The position numbers and the translations under genes are program-made. A DNA stretch of 64,000 bases from Pempheris klunzingeri. Lineage: Eukaryota > Chordata > Actinopteri > Acropomatiformes > Pempheridae. The notes beneath the pieces were generated by a model. It made no database searches. It was not told where the DNA came from and worked only from the letters and a program-made list of their open reading frames with translations. Of the stretch, positions 27,574 through 39,524 are shown one piece after another. The stretch is from assembly GCF_042242105.1 (NCBI RefSeq), contig NC_092027.1:11875721-11939720 (forward strand). The letters are read 5' to 3'. Position 1 is the stretch's first letter; every line of letters starts with the position of its first letter.

Positions 27574-30500
27574 GTGAACACACTAACACTAACTAACACA
27601 CCATCTTCCTGCTGCACTTTTACAACAATCAACACAAGATCTAATGGGAATGATTTCACATGATTTGCAACTTCTGAACCTATTCATTGTGTCTGTATTG
27701 GAGAAAATATCAAATGGTTGGCTAAATTAGCATCTAAAATGATTCTCATAATGTATTAGTTTGGGTTCTGAAGTTAAAAAAAAATGTAGTGTTATGAAAA
27801 TGTTCATCCCATCACGGATCAGTGCTGCTAAATGTCCTATTGACACAAGTTTAATATGTGACTTTGGACATCTGGCTTCAATAGAAGATGTTTCTGAGGC
27901 AAAGTCAGAAACAGCAAATTCAGGCAAAATCACCTTAATTTAAACCAAATTTATATACTTAGAATTTTAATTGTTTTACCGGAAGCTTTCTTCAAAGCCA
28001 GATGTGTGCAAAGCCACATTATCACCAGTGTAAATAAGTCCGCAGATTGAACTGGAGCAGGTTAGGCTGTTGTTAATATGTCCACCAGTATGACCAGCTT
28101 TCTCAACCTGTTGTTGTTCAGGGGGAGAACCATCGCTGGGGAGGCCAGACATTGGCTGGGATGACCTGGCGTCCTCACTGCCCTACAGACGCGGCAAGCA
28201 ACATTGTGCAAACATTAAGAGGACAATACCGCTGACTTTGACATGCAAGTCGGTGTCGAACTGATTCAATACTTCTATTCCTTCCTTTTATTAATATGCA
28301 ATATGATAAATTCTCATACAAGGTATTTAAATGTCCATGAACGTGAACATGTTGCATGTCAAAAATATTTAAAGTATCCTCAAAAAGTTGTGCATGACAA
28401 TTTATTTAAGATGGGAATAATCTGCAAATGCCTGCAACAAGTAGGATTTTCAATGATTCTGACAGGGAAAGGAAAAGTGCAGCAAATGTATGTCAGACAT
28501 TTGCAAACATCATATTATACCAGAATCTGTGACTGTCTGTCTGGCTTTAATTTCATGAAAGATAATTCAACAGGAGAGAAACATCTCATTAGCTCTCATG
28601 CGTGCTTTTGACTAACTTCTACAAAAAGCTATCCTCATATACGGTAAAACAAGTCATACCAACTATGCAGCTATTCAGTAATACTGTAGAAAATCCCTCA
28701 TTTCCATCAGCAAATGTTGAAGAATCTGCTGTGGTGTAGCTCTCAGGACTATTAATATGCACGTACCAACAACAGCACAGCAACAAATTTCTGCAGGAGG
28801 AGGTCTGTGATTGGTTAGATTGGTTGTCTTGGTGGGTTTACGTACTAGGAAGGTGTTGCCACAGTGACCGCAGACCACCCTCATCCCCTCAGGTTGGATG
28901 GGCAGTGCCGGCTGAGCGGGCTGCTCCTCTGGGATCACCATCACTGGGCTCAGGTTGATTATGCGTCTGCTGTCGGAGGAACAAAGAGACAAGTTTATAC
29001 GGCTCCAAACCTACCCAAGACATGATTGTTTTTGATGACATAGAACTTCAGAACAGGTTTGATATGTCTTTTTGTCAGAGCCTGACAAAAGAAGCAATAA
29101 TAGAAGAAATAGGAAATAAGAGGGTAAAACAGACTGAACTTGAACTGTCTGCTACCTACCAGTTTGGTCGAGGACATCCTATCCTCCTGGATGTGTCTTT
29201 ACAGATGAGCAGGCAGTTACAGGGACACCTCACATATTTCTTCCCTGTTGGGGGGTTCTTGATGGGCTGGAAAACAACATATTTTTAAAAAATAGCTCAA
29301 TACAGAACACAAAAAGAAGGAAGAAAGGAGAGCAGTTGGTTTAAAATACTGTAGAGGTAACACAGCAGACCACTTCAGACCTAACAGGCTGGAAAAGTGC
29401 TGTGAAAAATCGAAAGCTTTGCCTTTGATCTATGAAATATTTGTTAGTTCAACCATCAGCTTCAAATGTTTGACTGACATGTTGTATTTGTCATTTAACA
29501 AGCACTTATAAGGCCTCTGTATGCAGTGCTCACTGTCATAATAATGATAATAAAGTTTATTCATAGAACACATCTGCTCTCCACTGGAAAAACATACATG
29601 TTACATATATACAAACATACATAAACCAACCTGCGCACACACAAAATCAGCCTGTTGATTAAGATAAATATACATCTTCAGAGGAAATGTTCTCCTGCTG
29701 CAGATCTATGTGTTGTGAACCTGAGCTGAAATAAGATAACTGAAATCCAAACACTATGAACTGTGAACGGTTTCAGATCCGGTGTAACAGAATATCACAC
29801 GGCTCTCTTGATGCATAAGCACCACAAATATCAGATGGAGGAAATGGCATTTCCCACTCGAGTGTTTGCCATGACAGCCATTCATTCTCCTGGCTGCCTC
29901 CACACTGGCAGCTCTACCAAAGCTTTCTGTTACTCGACACAAGCGAGACATTCAAGTCATATGCAGCACTTATCACCGGACTGACTGATGGATGTGACAG
30001 ACGTCTACATCAACATCTGCTAAGGGTCCTAAAGGGGGACAAAGCCAAGATGAACGTCACACCAGGAAATGTGTGTATGTGTGGTTAGATTGCAAGGAGA
30101 GGAGAGGAGAGGAGAGGAGAGGAGAGGAGAGGAGAGGAGAGGAGAGAAGAGGAGAGGAGAGATTGACATCAACACCAGCACTCATTTCTAAAGCCATCAC
30201 CGGCCTCCACAATTGCCTCCACTCACCGTAGCTTCATTGCAGACGGTGCACTTGACGACGTGCTGATGCAGTTTTCCATCCAGGTTGATGAGCGACTGGC
30301 ATACGCGGCAGTTGATGACAGGCACACCGCCGGCGTCGGGGCTGGCGATGGCTGTGTAAGGAGGAGGTAGTTCGGCTTTGAGAAGAGGAGGGCAAAGCAC
30401 ACAACACACAGCCGGCTGTTAATCGCATGCATCTATTAAGTGTCACAAACAGACCTGGATCTGGATTTTGTATCAATCTGTAAACAGACATTATCACAGC

Positions 30501-33500
30501 GCCTCTAGAGGCTCGCCGCACACAAGTTCACATGAGGGCAGGCAGGTTTTCAACAGCTGTAAACAGGTTCTGGTTATTCTGTACAAACCCTCAGGATCAT
30601 GTTGGCAGATGGGTAAAATACCTGGAGGTGGAAACAAACTTTCTTGTTCGCTCAAAATGTTTTAATATTCTTTACTCAGATGGGTGATTTTGATTAGAAA
30701 CACTGATTTTGATCTGTGCTTTGGTCTTTGACTTCACTAAATAAAATCAGTTTCAGTTTTCTTTGCTATGAAGACCATAAGTGTTTACACAGCCACAAAA
30801 GAATCAGATTATAAAACAGGAAATGGTTCATAAGAACAAAATAACTACAAAAACATCTGTGGTATATCACGAAAGACTAGTAAATGTGTTTCTAGTTTTT
30901 ATATCAAGTATGTACAGTGGTGGAAGAAACAATTTTTAATTGGTTTAGGAGAAGGCCCATTTAATGTTTTTCTTAATTCATGATCCACTTACTTCATCTG
31001 CTGATAAAGGCCACAAGATGAAGCTGAAAGCTTTGGGAGATATCTAGCGAGAGGGTCAAGAATAAACCTTCAAACTCAGCATGTCATTCACCAGGATGCT
31101 TACAAGCATTACATTAGATATTAAACGGTGTGATATGGATTATTTTTGGAAATAAGCTACCCATTCATCATGGGTAACACACAGCAACATATAATTTCTG
31201 ATGAGTGTCTAACAGGTCCAATGTTGTTGGCATCTCTGTGTGAGGACTCTAGTCAAAACAACAAGGAAAAATGCTGTTCAAAATCTTGTTAATCTTTGCA
31301 TTTGAGTAAAAATATTGTTGTTATAGACAGAAAATGAACTATTAACTATATTATGGTCCTGCACATCCTGTATAGCCTGTAACCCATGGCAGGCCGTGTG
31401 TGGCTCTGATTGCTCAACATGTGACTCTTCTCTTTGGCAGCAGCCGAGCACCATTCTGTATGTTAAAGGAGAGGAAACAATGGGCCCTTTTAGATGTGAA
31501 AAGTGATGTGGTGTAAAAGCCAGTCACTGCCCAGCTATGCTACATGTAACATATGAGCCAGTCTTCTGATTGTGAGGCGACGGCACATGATGTAACATTT
31601 GAGCTGTATTTCAAGTAATATGTAATAAAAGAATGTCATAACAGAAAGAAATACTTGATGTCTGATAGTATTCTTATAGTATTGTGAGTTTTAAAAAAAT
31701 GTAAATTTAATTTAGGGGTTTTTAGACTTCAGTTGGTGCATCAGTTGAATGAGCAGCTACATCAAAATGTTTCTGCTAATGAGGCTAATAAGTACTTACC
31801 TACTTTGGGCTAAGGTCTATAAACAAGTGTAATCATGATCATCAAATGGTCGACCTTTACAGACTTAAAGATTTTCTCTTAATGTCTGAAGGAACAACTG
31901 TGAACTCACTACAATAGCCACTCAAATGAACTCTGTACTGTTTAATCCCACATTAGCCTTTTGTTATTAGTCTACATTCCATGTATTTTTCAGGGTTTTA
32001 AAACACTTAATCCATAGATTTGCACCACACACTACCTTTACTACTAATACTACTGTAGTATTCAAGCATACTTAATGTTACGTGTGATACTATGCACATA
32101 CTGCACAGCTCAGGCTGAAACAAAAATGCCTAAAAATACACTTTGGTTCCAGCGCTGGAAGCCAAAACAGGAGATTCAAAAATGTCAAAATGTATTTTCT
32201 AACATCTTCAGAATTATTCAGTATATTAATTAAGAAGGTGATCAACAGGTTAATCGATAATGGAAATAATCATCTGCTGTAGCCTAAGACAAATTATCTG
32301 TACAGTACATCTCTGCGGATACTGTATGAACCCTGACCCCCGTCTACCAACCAAACATGAGGGGGGCATCTAATCTGACAAATGACCGGTTGTCTTCTTG
32401 TATCGCCCTGAGTGAGATAATGGGATGAGTCAACGGGTAAATGAAGTTGGCTCTGAGATTCTGAGGCGGCAAACCAGTAAGCACCACAGGGACAGATGGG
32501 ACACCCCGTCTACAAGTGAGCAACCAAAGCATGCCAAAGACTAGAGTACATGATGGTGCATATCATTCAGAATAAAACCTGTTTTATTTGGCTGAGTTAA
32601 TCCAAACTGTAATACTGGGTAGTAAGATGCAGGCTGTATTCTCCTCTTAAACCCAAATTCTCAAATAACTGCACAATATCTCAGGAGAGGTCTGTTTCTA
32701 CCCGCTCCTCCCTCTGCTCTGTGCACTGAAGTAGTCCTAATGCATGTCAGAAACTGAATATAGCAGCTATAGGTTTTCACTGTCACTGTCCACGGAGCCA
32801 GAGGTAAGACGAGAAGACGCTCCACTACAACCAGCAGCAGCACCACAACATGCTGCCGCCATCACATCCTGCCCGGCCGGTGCCATCACTGGCTGGATGT
32901 TGGTGGGACTTGTGGTTTGTGGTGAAGAAGATGCAAACACAAGCTGCTCAGGCATGTTTCCTGTTGCCCATTAGGCATGAAATAAAAATCGCTTTGAGGT
33001 TAAAGGATAAGGCTGTTGGTGGTTGGTTTTGGTCTTTCCTTAAGGCTTGTGGACAACGAGAAATACAGAATATCACCAGACACATCCTACATAGTTGCTC
33101 GGATACTTTGCTAGCATCTCTGGTTTTAAAATGTGATAAAAGGAGTATTCTAACAGATTTTCCTTTGTCAGTAACCTCCACCTCTAAATGGAAATAAAAC
33201 CGAAAAATGAATTTATCCCTGTCAGTTTAAAAACACTGTCTCAGGCTTTTGTTGCAGTCAATTTGTTCTGCCATTCAAGTGTAAAAAAAATCAAGCAAGT
33301 GACAACAAAATTGAGCACAGCGCCAGTCTAACCATTCAGATGTAGCCAAGGTCATTGGTCTGTGAGCACTGGAGGAAAACACAGCAAACAGTCCATTTCT
33401 ACCCGATACTGCTGAATTAAAAACTGTTAGTGGACGACTCTGTTCATCAGACTAAGGAGTCATGATTCTTTGGTGAATCAGAACAGAGATTCCCGTCATT

Positions 33501-35125
33501 TACACATATAACATCATTTATTTTGATCACAGCTCATCAGTTTCCTGAATGCAGCTGATTATTAGTCAAAGCACCACTGCACACATTCTGCTTTAGGGAA
33601 AACACCTCGGTTTTGGCATCTTTGGCTTTAATTAATCCATTTAACAAATTGGCTGATTGAGAATTATACCCCAACAAACCCAGAGGAACCAGAATTAGCC
33701 ATAATCCAGACTACAGGCAAGGAGGGAGGAGAAACTAGGCCACGATATAGACTGACATTTAGCTTTGACTCAAGCCAGTGCTGTAACATCAGTTTACAGG
33801 TGATTACTCAGTCCAGCGTTAAAGTCTTTATGAATAATCCGGTGGTGAAATATGATTTCTGCGAGATTAGACCGCAGAAAATTTTTTTGCTCGATATTAG
33901 CCGGTTGTCCTGAAATGCTCCGAAAAGAGTATTACACAGTCAATGAATCCATTCATTTGCAAGCAGAGCAACCATTGTTGTGCCGAGGCAAAGAACACAA
34001 AATCGTTTCTTTCCACAACAAAGAGGGACAAGCAGAGGAAACTAACTTCAAATTTTACTGTTAAATTAGTTTAGAAACGATAATCCATGATGCCTCTGAA
34101 ACAAGACATGAAACAAAACATAATCCTCTGACATGAGATCTGGATGATTTTGCAGAAACACTGAGATTAAAGCCTCCATCAAAAGGGAGCAGCATGTGTG
34201 ATCATGTGCCTCTCCTGTTTCAAAACTAAATTTGATCTTTTGCTACATAAATAAAGAAATTGATCAGACAAAATTCAGTGCAAAGGCCAGTCCTGACAGC
34301 GGCTTGTAGACAGAGGAATAATGAGCTGCAGCTGCCTGGGTCATTCAGCCCTGCCAGCATTGTGGTACTGTAACCTACATTCAGCTGTTTTCTACACAAA
34401 ATGTGGACACTGTCTAGTTTTCTGGCTCATGATTTGAATTGTGTTTAAGATGCAAAACATGGAAGGGCAGATTAAAACTCTCTTTAAAGGATCAAGGCCA
34501 AATATTTGTTGTTTACAGTCGTGCAGATGAGAAAGCTGACACGTAGATGAAACATTTATGACATTTAAATCACGTCCTGCTATTGATCCGCATCCATAAA
34601 GGACACATCTGGGCATTTTTGTTGGGACAAAAGGCTGCTAGGCTGCCTGCATCTACAATGGGTCATTTCCCCCCCATCAGTCAACAACATTAAAGCCCAC
34701 ATCCAGCGATGCCTCACGGTGCACCATCACGACTCAGATCTATTTTTTGGTAAAGACCCAAGACATTACAGGCTCCAGTGAGTCGTGATGTAAGCATTTC
34801 TGCAGTAAAAACAGAGCTTGCTGTTATTGTAGGCCCCTCTCCTCTAACCCACTGCTCCAGTTCTCACAGTGCAAGCTCCACCCTTCTCCCAGTTGACTGT
34901 CCTTGCTTTGCTTTGCTTTGCTTTGCTGCAGTTTTTATTTACGCACTTGCACACACTCGATACGCCCAAAAAATGATTCCGCATGCGGGCGGCTGGGGCT
35001 CTACGCGCCGTGTGTTTACCTCGGGGACTTGAATCCTGCAGGTACGGGGGAGCAGTGGGTGTCACATTCTCGGAGTTGGGGCCCGACAGCAGCGGAGATC
35101 GCTCGTCCATGCCGTCGGAGGCCAT
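23892..35125 (-). CDS. pip4p2: Type 1 phosphatidylinositol 4,5-bisphosphate 4-phosphatase 2 (TMEM55A)
   Basis: Seven coding exons in transcript order: 35020-35125, 30227-30375, 29160-29266, 28846-28969, 27438-27490, 24927-25017, 23892-24035. They sum to 774 bases, 257 residues, the length I recall for human TMEM55A. It starts [15 protein letters not shown], a Pro-rich cytosolic N-terminus with a dileucine-like ERSPLL. A run of paired cysteines follows (CRVC, CTVC, CPCNC, CPRPNC, CGHC, CPHC), suggesting zinc binding. The CX5R motif CKDTSRR is the proposed phosphatase signature. Two membrane segments close the protein ([18 protein letters not shown] and [16 protein letters not shown]), ending VSYPENSFA. 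The family acts on PtdIns(4,5)P2 at late endosomes and lysosomes. An in-frame ATG further upstream in exon 1 (35191) is rejected because MASDGMDER matches the family start. Intron 1 is 4.6 kb. Confidence 0.96.
24536..24563. repeat. Poly(C) tract of 28 bases
   Basis: An uninterrupted run of cytosines in the last pip4p2 intron, which is a G28 run on the transcribed-RNA strand. Its length could partly reflect assembly or sequencing uncertainty. Confidence 0.9.
27980..28182 (-). other. Exon-like open segment in pip4p2 intron 4 (unproven)
   Basis: On the minus strand a TAG acceptor at 28183-28185 precedes 203 bases that are open in one frame (starting [18 protein letters not shown]) and end at CCG|GTAAAA. 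The segment is richer in GC than the surrounding intron. At 203 bases it would shift the frame of the next pip4p2 exon, so it is not part of the normal coding sequence. The polypyrimidine tract before the acceptor is poor. An open run of this length has a few percent chance of arising at random, so this may be nothing. Confidence 0.25.
30095..30160. repeat. (GGAGA)n pentanucleotide repeat
   Basis: About thirteen units with one GGAGAGAAGA interruption, located about 65 bases into pip4p2 intron 2. On the transcribed strand it is a long pure pyrimidine (TCTCC)n tract. Confidence 0.95.
30376..35019 (-). other. pip4p2 intron 1
   Basis: A 4.6-kb AT-rich intron. I see only short simple repeats, for example a CTTTG repeat at 34902-34926 close to exon 1. 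The open frames at 32344-33197 show no recognisable protein similarity and no supporting splice structure. Confidence 0.55.
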
Positions 35126-35340
35126 GTCGATAACCGAGAGATATGACGGGCAGAGACGGCGGGGAGGCTCCGGGCTGCACCGAGTCTTCACTCAGCACGG
35201 AGGAGCAGCCGGCGGCTGGTTGTCGGTGCCGAGTCGCTCCGGTCCAGCAGCCCCGGTGACGGCAGCCTGCAGGAGGAGGAGCTCCGCGGTGATCCCCGCC
35301 CCTCACTGACATGACCCGGGGCAGGGGCAGTGCTCCGACA
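34975..35340 (-). promoter_or_regulatory. CpG-rich promoter and first exon of pip4p2
   Basis: CpG dinucleotides are dense here (for example GCGGGCGGCTGG, CTCTACGCGCCG and CCGGTGACGG) against a CpG-poor background. The block covers the coding first exon and about 200 bases upstream of the ATG. No TATA box is evident, which fits a broad housekeeping-type promoter. Confidence 0.6.
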
Positions 35341-35778
35341 CCGTGTTTATGAACACTGCGCACTTAAGACACTGTGGAGGAATTTAGAGTGAAAAACATG
35401 TCCTGACAGCGTATAGTAGTGAACTTGATCATTTACATTTCAGCGCATATTTTCATTAAAAGTGTATAAAATGTGTTGTATGGATCCCGAACACGCAGAT
35501 AAGATTTCATGATGATGGAGACGCACATTGGTAGATCGACACCTCATATCTGCCACTAGATGTCACTGTAGGATTGCTGAGATTCAGGTCTGTACAGCCC
35601 ATAAAACCATCATGAAGTATTACATCAGTGATTCCCAACCTTAATGGTTTCTAATCCCATAAAACAAAGCCGTGTCCACGTACATCCCCTCATGACAAGC
35701 TGTTTTATGGGTTGTTTAGTTAGTATGTAAGTAAGTAAGTAAATTGTGAACATGTAGACCTAAAGTATAAGTAAATAT

Positions 35779-36210
35779 TAAAGGTCTCATATGCAAAACT
35801 TACTTTTTAATGTCTTTTCAACATTAATATGTATCCCCTGTGTGCCTAGAGACACAAAGTCCGTCTTCTCTCTTTTTCTCCTGCTCCATCTTCTGGTAAA
35901 TGTGTATGAAAACACACCATTTAGATTTGGCTCCTTTTATGATGTCAAAACGGGATCTGTTGATCACATGACCTCCTCTGGCCCTTCAGCAGGCCGACCA
36001 CTGAAAAAGCACCAGTTCCCAGTGACACAAAGATTACTACTGTAAACGCAAATTGTTTCTGTTCCTCTAAGATGGAGAGTTCAGACTGAGGCTGGAAACA
36101 GCTGCAGAGTGATCAGATACAAGAAAAAACACTAAACCATGTAAACCTGTTGTAGTAGGACCTCTAAATAAAAGTATAAACTTTCAAGTGAGCATAATAT
36201 GGGACCTTTA
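35779..36210. mobile_element. MITE-like element with short inverted ends
   Basis: The left end TAAAGGTCTCATATGC and the reverse complement of the right end, TAAAGGTCCCATATTATGC, form imperfect inverted repeats around about 430 bases with no coding capacity. The 'AATATGGGACCTTTA' terminus is one I recognise from dispersed fish elements. No clear target duplication was found. A Tc1 element begins 17 bases to the right. Confidence 0.55.
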
Positions 36211-36227
36211 AAGTGTAAAAATATGTA

Positions 36228-37768
36228 CAGTGGGGCAAAAAAATATTTAGTCAGCCACCAATTGTGCTTGAGAGAGGCCTGTAATTTTCATCATAGGTAC
36301 ACTTCAACTATGAGAGACAGAATGGGGGGAAAGAATCCAGGAAATCACATTGGAGGATTTTTAATGAATTAATTGCTAAATTCTTCGGTAAAATAAGTAT
36401 TTGGTCACCTACAAACAAGCAAGATTTCTGGCTCTCACAGACCTGTAACTTCTTCTTTAAGAGGCTCCTCTGTTCTCCACTTGTTACCTGTATTAATGGC
36501 ACCTGTTTGAACTCGTTATCAGTATAAAAGACACCTGTCCACAACCTCAAACAGTCACACTCCAAACTCCACTATGGCCAAGACCAAAGAGCTGTCAAAG
36601 GACACCAGAAACAAAATTGTAGACCTGCACCAGGCTGGGAAGACTGAATCTGCAATAGGTAAGCAGCTTGGTGTGAAGAAATCAACTGTGGGAGCAATTA
36701 TTAGAAAATGGAAGACATACAAGACCACTGATAATCTCGCTCGATCTGGGGCTCCACGCAAGATCTCACCCCGTGGGGTCAAAATGATCACAAGAATGGT
36801 GAGCAAAAATCCCAGAACCACATGGGGGGACCTAGTGAATGACCTGCAGAGAGCTGGGACCAAAGTAACAAAGGCTACCATCAGTAACACACTACGCCTG
36901 CTTAAGCCAGTACATGTCCAGGCCCATCTGAAGTTTGCTAGAGAGCATCTGGATGATCCAGAAGAGGATTGGGAGAATGTCATATGGTCAGATGAAACCA
37001 AAATAGAACTTTTTGGTAAAAACTCAACTTGTCATGTTTGGAGGAGAAAGAATGCTGAGTCGCATCCAAAGAACACCATACCTACTGTGAAGCATGGGGG
37101 TGGAAACATCATGCTTTGGGGCTGTTTTTCTGCAAAGGGACCAGGACAACTGATCCGTGTAAAGGAAAGAATGAATGGGGCCATGTATCGTGAGATTTTG
37201 AGTGAAAACCTCCTTCCATCAGCAAGGGCATTGAAGATGAAACGTGGCTGGGTCTTTCAGCATGACAATGATCCCAAACACCGCCGGGGCAACGAAGGAG
37301 TGGCTTCGTAAGAAGCATTTCAAGGTCCTGGAGTGGCCTAGCCAGTCTCCAGATCTCAACCCCATAGAAAATCTTTGGAGGGAGTTGAAAGTCCGTGTTG
37401 CCCAGCGACAGCCCCAAAACATCACTGCTCTAGAGGAGATCTGCATGGAGGAATGGGCCAAAATACCAGCAACAGTGTGTGAAAACCTTGTGAAGACTTA
37501 CAGAAAACGTTTGACCTCTGTCATTGCCAACAAAGGGTATATAACAAAGTATTGAGATGAACTTTTGTTATTGACCAAATACTTATTTTCCACCATAATT
37601 TGCAAATAAATTCTTTAAAAATCCTACAATGTGATTTCCTGGATTCTTTCCCCCATTCTGTCTCTCATAGTTGAAGTGTACCTATGATGAAAATTACAGG
37701 CCTCTCATCTTTTTAAGTGGGAGAACTTGCATAATTGGTGGCTGACTAAATACTTTTTTGCCCCACTG
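36228..37768 (+). mobile_element. Tc1/mariner element A (1,541 bp)
   Basis: The ends are CAGTGGGGCAAAAAAATATT and its inverse at 37749-37768, flanked by TA at 36226-36227 and 37769-37770, the standard Tc1 target duplication. The inverted repeats are long (roughly 150-200 bases) and near identical by eye, but the left one lacks about 20 bases present in the right one (AAGTTCTCCCACTTAAAAAG, near 37712-37731). A single transposase gene on the plus strand fills the middle and is frameshifted. The element is non-autonomous as it stands. Confidence 0.93.
36574..37555 (+). pseudogene. Tc1-like transposase, frameshifted
   Basis: The first frame (36574-37311) carries the helix-turn-helix DNA-binding region (TKSELSKDT-like start, then [20 protein letters not shown]) and the first catalytic aspartate in [10 protein letters not shown]. 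The second aspartate follows in HDNDPKH. Around 37280 a net loss of two bases shifts the frame. The remainder continues in another frame (to 37555) with [19 protein letters not shown], which holds the catalytic glutamate, and ends NKGYITKY. The DD34E triad residues are thus all encoded but split between frames. The antisense open frame at 36555-37001 is a shadow. Confidence 0.9.
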
Positions 37769-37935
37769 TATTTGTGAAATGTGTTTGTTTTTTTTTCTCC
37801 ATTCATTTGATCTTGTCATGACCCTTTGAGAAGGCCCCAACCCTCAGGATGGGAACCGCTAAAGACGGTAACATTTATATTTCTATATCTGTGCACTGCA
37901 GCACACTGGATTTGACACAAAGCAATGACTATATA

Positions 37936-39522
37936 CAGTGCATCCGGAAAGTATTCACACCCCTTCACTTTTTCCACACTTTGTTATGTTACAGCCTTAT
38001 TCCAAAATGGATTAAATTCTTTTTTTTCCCCTCAATCTACACACAATACCCCATAATGACAAAGTGAAAAGTTTTAGAAATTTTTGCAAATATATCAAAA
38101 ATAAAAAACTGAAATATCATATGTACATAAGTATTCATACCCTTTATTCAGTACTTTGTTGAGGCACCTTTGGCAGCGATTACAGCCTCAAGTCTTCTTG
38201 GGTATGATGCTACAAGCTTGGCACACCTGCATTTGGGGTGTTTTTCCATATTCTTCTCTGCAGATCCTCTCAAGCTCTGTCAGGTTAGATGGGGAGCGTC
38301 GCTGCACAGCTATTTTCAGGTCTTTCCAGAGATGTTCAACGGGGTTCAAGTCTGGGCTCTGGCTGGGCCACTCAAGGACATTCACAGACTTGTCCCGAAG
38401 CCACTCCTTCGTTATCTTGGCTGTGTGCTTCGGGTCGTTGTCCTGTTGGAAGGTGAACCGTCGCCCCAGTCTGAGATCCTGAGCACTCTGGAGCAGGTTT
38501 TCATCCAGGATGTCTCTGTACTTTGCTGCATTCCTCTTTCCCTCTATCCTGACTGGTCTCCCAGTTCCTGAAAAACATCCCCACAGCATAATGGTATTTG
38601 CCAAGTGATGAGTGGTGCCTGGTTTCCTCCAGACATGACGCTTGGCATTCAGGCCAAATAGTTCTATCTTGGTTTCATCAGACCAGAGAATCTTGTTTCT
38701 CATGGTCTGAGAGTCGTTTAGGTGCCTTTTGGCAAACTCCAAGCGGGCTGTCATGTGCCTTTTACTGAGGAGAGGCTTCCGTCTGGCCACTCTACCATAA
38801 AGGCCTGATTGGTGGAGTGCTGCAGAGATGGTTGTCCTTCTGGAAGGTTCTCCCATTTCCTCAGAGTAACGCTGGAGCTCTGTCAGAGTGACCAGCGGGT
38901 TCTTGGTCACCTCCCTGACCAAGACCCTTCTCCCCCGATTCCTCAGTTTGGACGGGCGGCCAGCTCTAGGAAGAGTCCTGGTGGTTCTGAACTTCTTCCA
39001 TTTACGAATGATGGAGGCCACTGTGCTCTTCGGGACCTTCAATGCTGCAGAAATTTTTCTGTACCCTTCCCCAGATCTGTGCCTCGATACAATCCTGTCT
39101 TGGAGGTCTACAGACAATTCCTTTGACTTCATGGCTTGGTTTCTGCTCTGACATGCACTGTCAGCTGTGGGACCTTATATAGACAGGTGTGTGCCTTTCC
39201 AAATCAAGTCCAATCAATTGAATTTACTACAGGTGGACTCCAGTCAAGTTGTAGTCAAGGACGATCAATGGAAACAGGATGTACCTGAATTCAGTTTTGA
39301 GTGTCATAGCAAAGGGTGTGAATACTTATGTACATATGATATTTCAGTTTTTTATTTTTAATACATTTGCAAAAATTTCTAAAAAACTTTTTTCTCTGTC
39401 ATTATGGGGTATTGTGTGTAGATTGATGAGAAAAAAAAGAATTTAATCAGTTTTGGAATAAGGCTGTAACATAACAAAATGTGGAAAAAGTGAAGGGGTC
39501 TGAATACTTTCCGGATGCACTG
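37936..39522 (-). mobile_element. Tc1/mariner element B (1,587 bp)
   Basis: The ends are CAGTGCATCCGGAAAGTATT and its inverse at 39503-39522, flanked by TA at 37934-37935 and 39523-39524. The inverted repeats extend at least 80 bases with few mismatches, and an inner block (ACACAATACCCCATAATGAC) repeats near both ends, giving an IR/DR-like layout. The transposase is on the minus strand. It lies 167 bases from element A, with different ends, so it is a separate insertion of another Tc1 family widespread in fishes. Confidence 0.93.
38148..39132 (-). pseudogene. Tc1-like transposase, deleted and frameshifted
   Basis: The open frame starts MKSKELSVDLQDRIVSRHRS (helix-turn-helix) and has the first aspartate in [10 protein letters not shown], the second in QQDNDPKH and the glutamate in NPVEHLWKDLK. 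Two defects are visible. About ten residues are missing in frame between HHLANTI and MLWGCFSG, where the family has a Gly-rich loop. An extra base near 38240 shifts the last part, so the open frame ends at 38188, while the family C-terminus (ending ASTKY) is still readable in another frame to 38148. It is probably inactive. Confidence 0.88.
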
Positions 39523-39524
39523 TA

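Noticed and set aside
28243-28611. 122-codon plus-strand frame
   Set aside because: It lies antisense in a pip4p2 intron, is AT-rich, and has no recognisable domain.
32744-32974. GC-richer segment with open frames on both strands in pip4p2 intron 1
   Set aside because: The frames show no similarity to known proteins and no matching acceptor and donor pair that would keep the pip4p2 frame.
34983-35363. Overlapping frames of over 100 codons on both strands at the pip4p2 first exon
   Set aside because: GC-rich CpG-island sequence has few stop codons; only the frame starting MASDGMDER matches a known protein.
36555-37001. 148-codon minus-strand frame
   Set aside because: It is the antisense shadow of the Tc1 transposase gene.
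38156-39151. Several plus-strand frames of 87-133 codons
   Set aside because: They are antisense shadows of the element B transposase.
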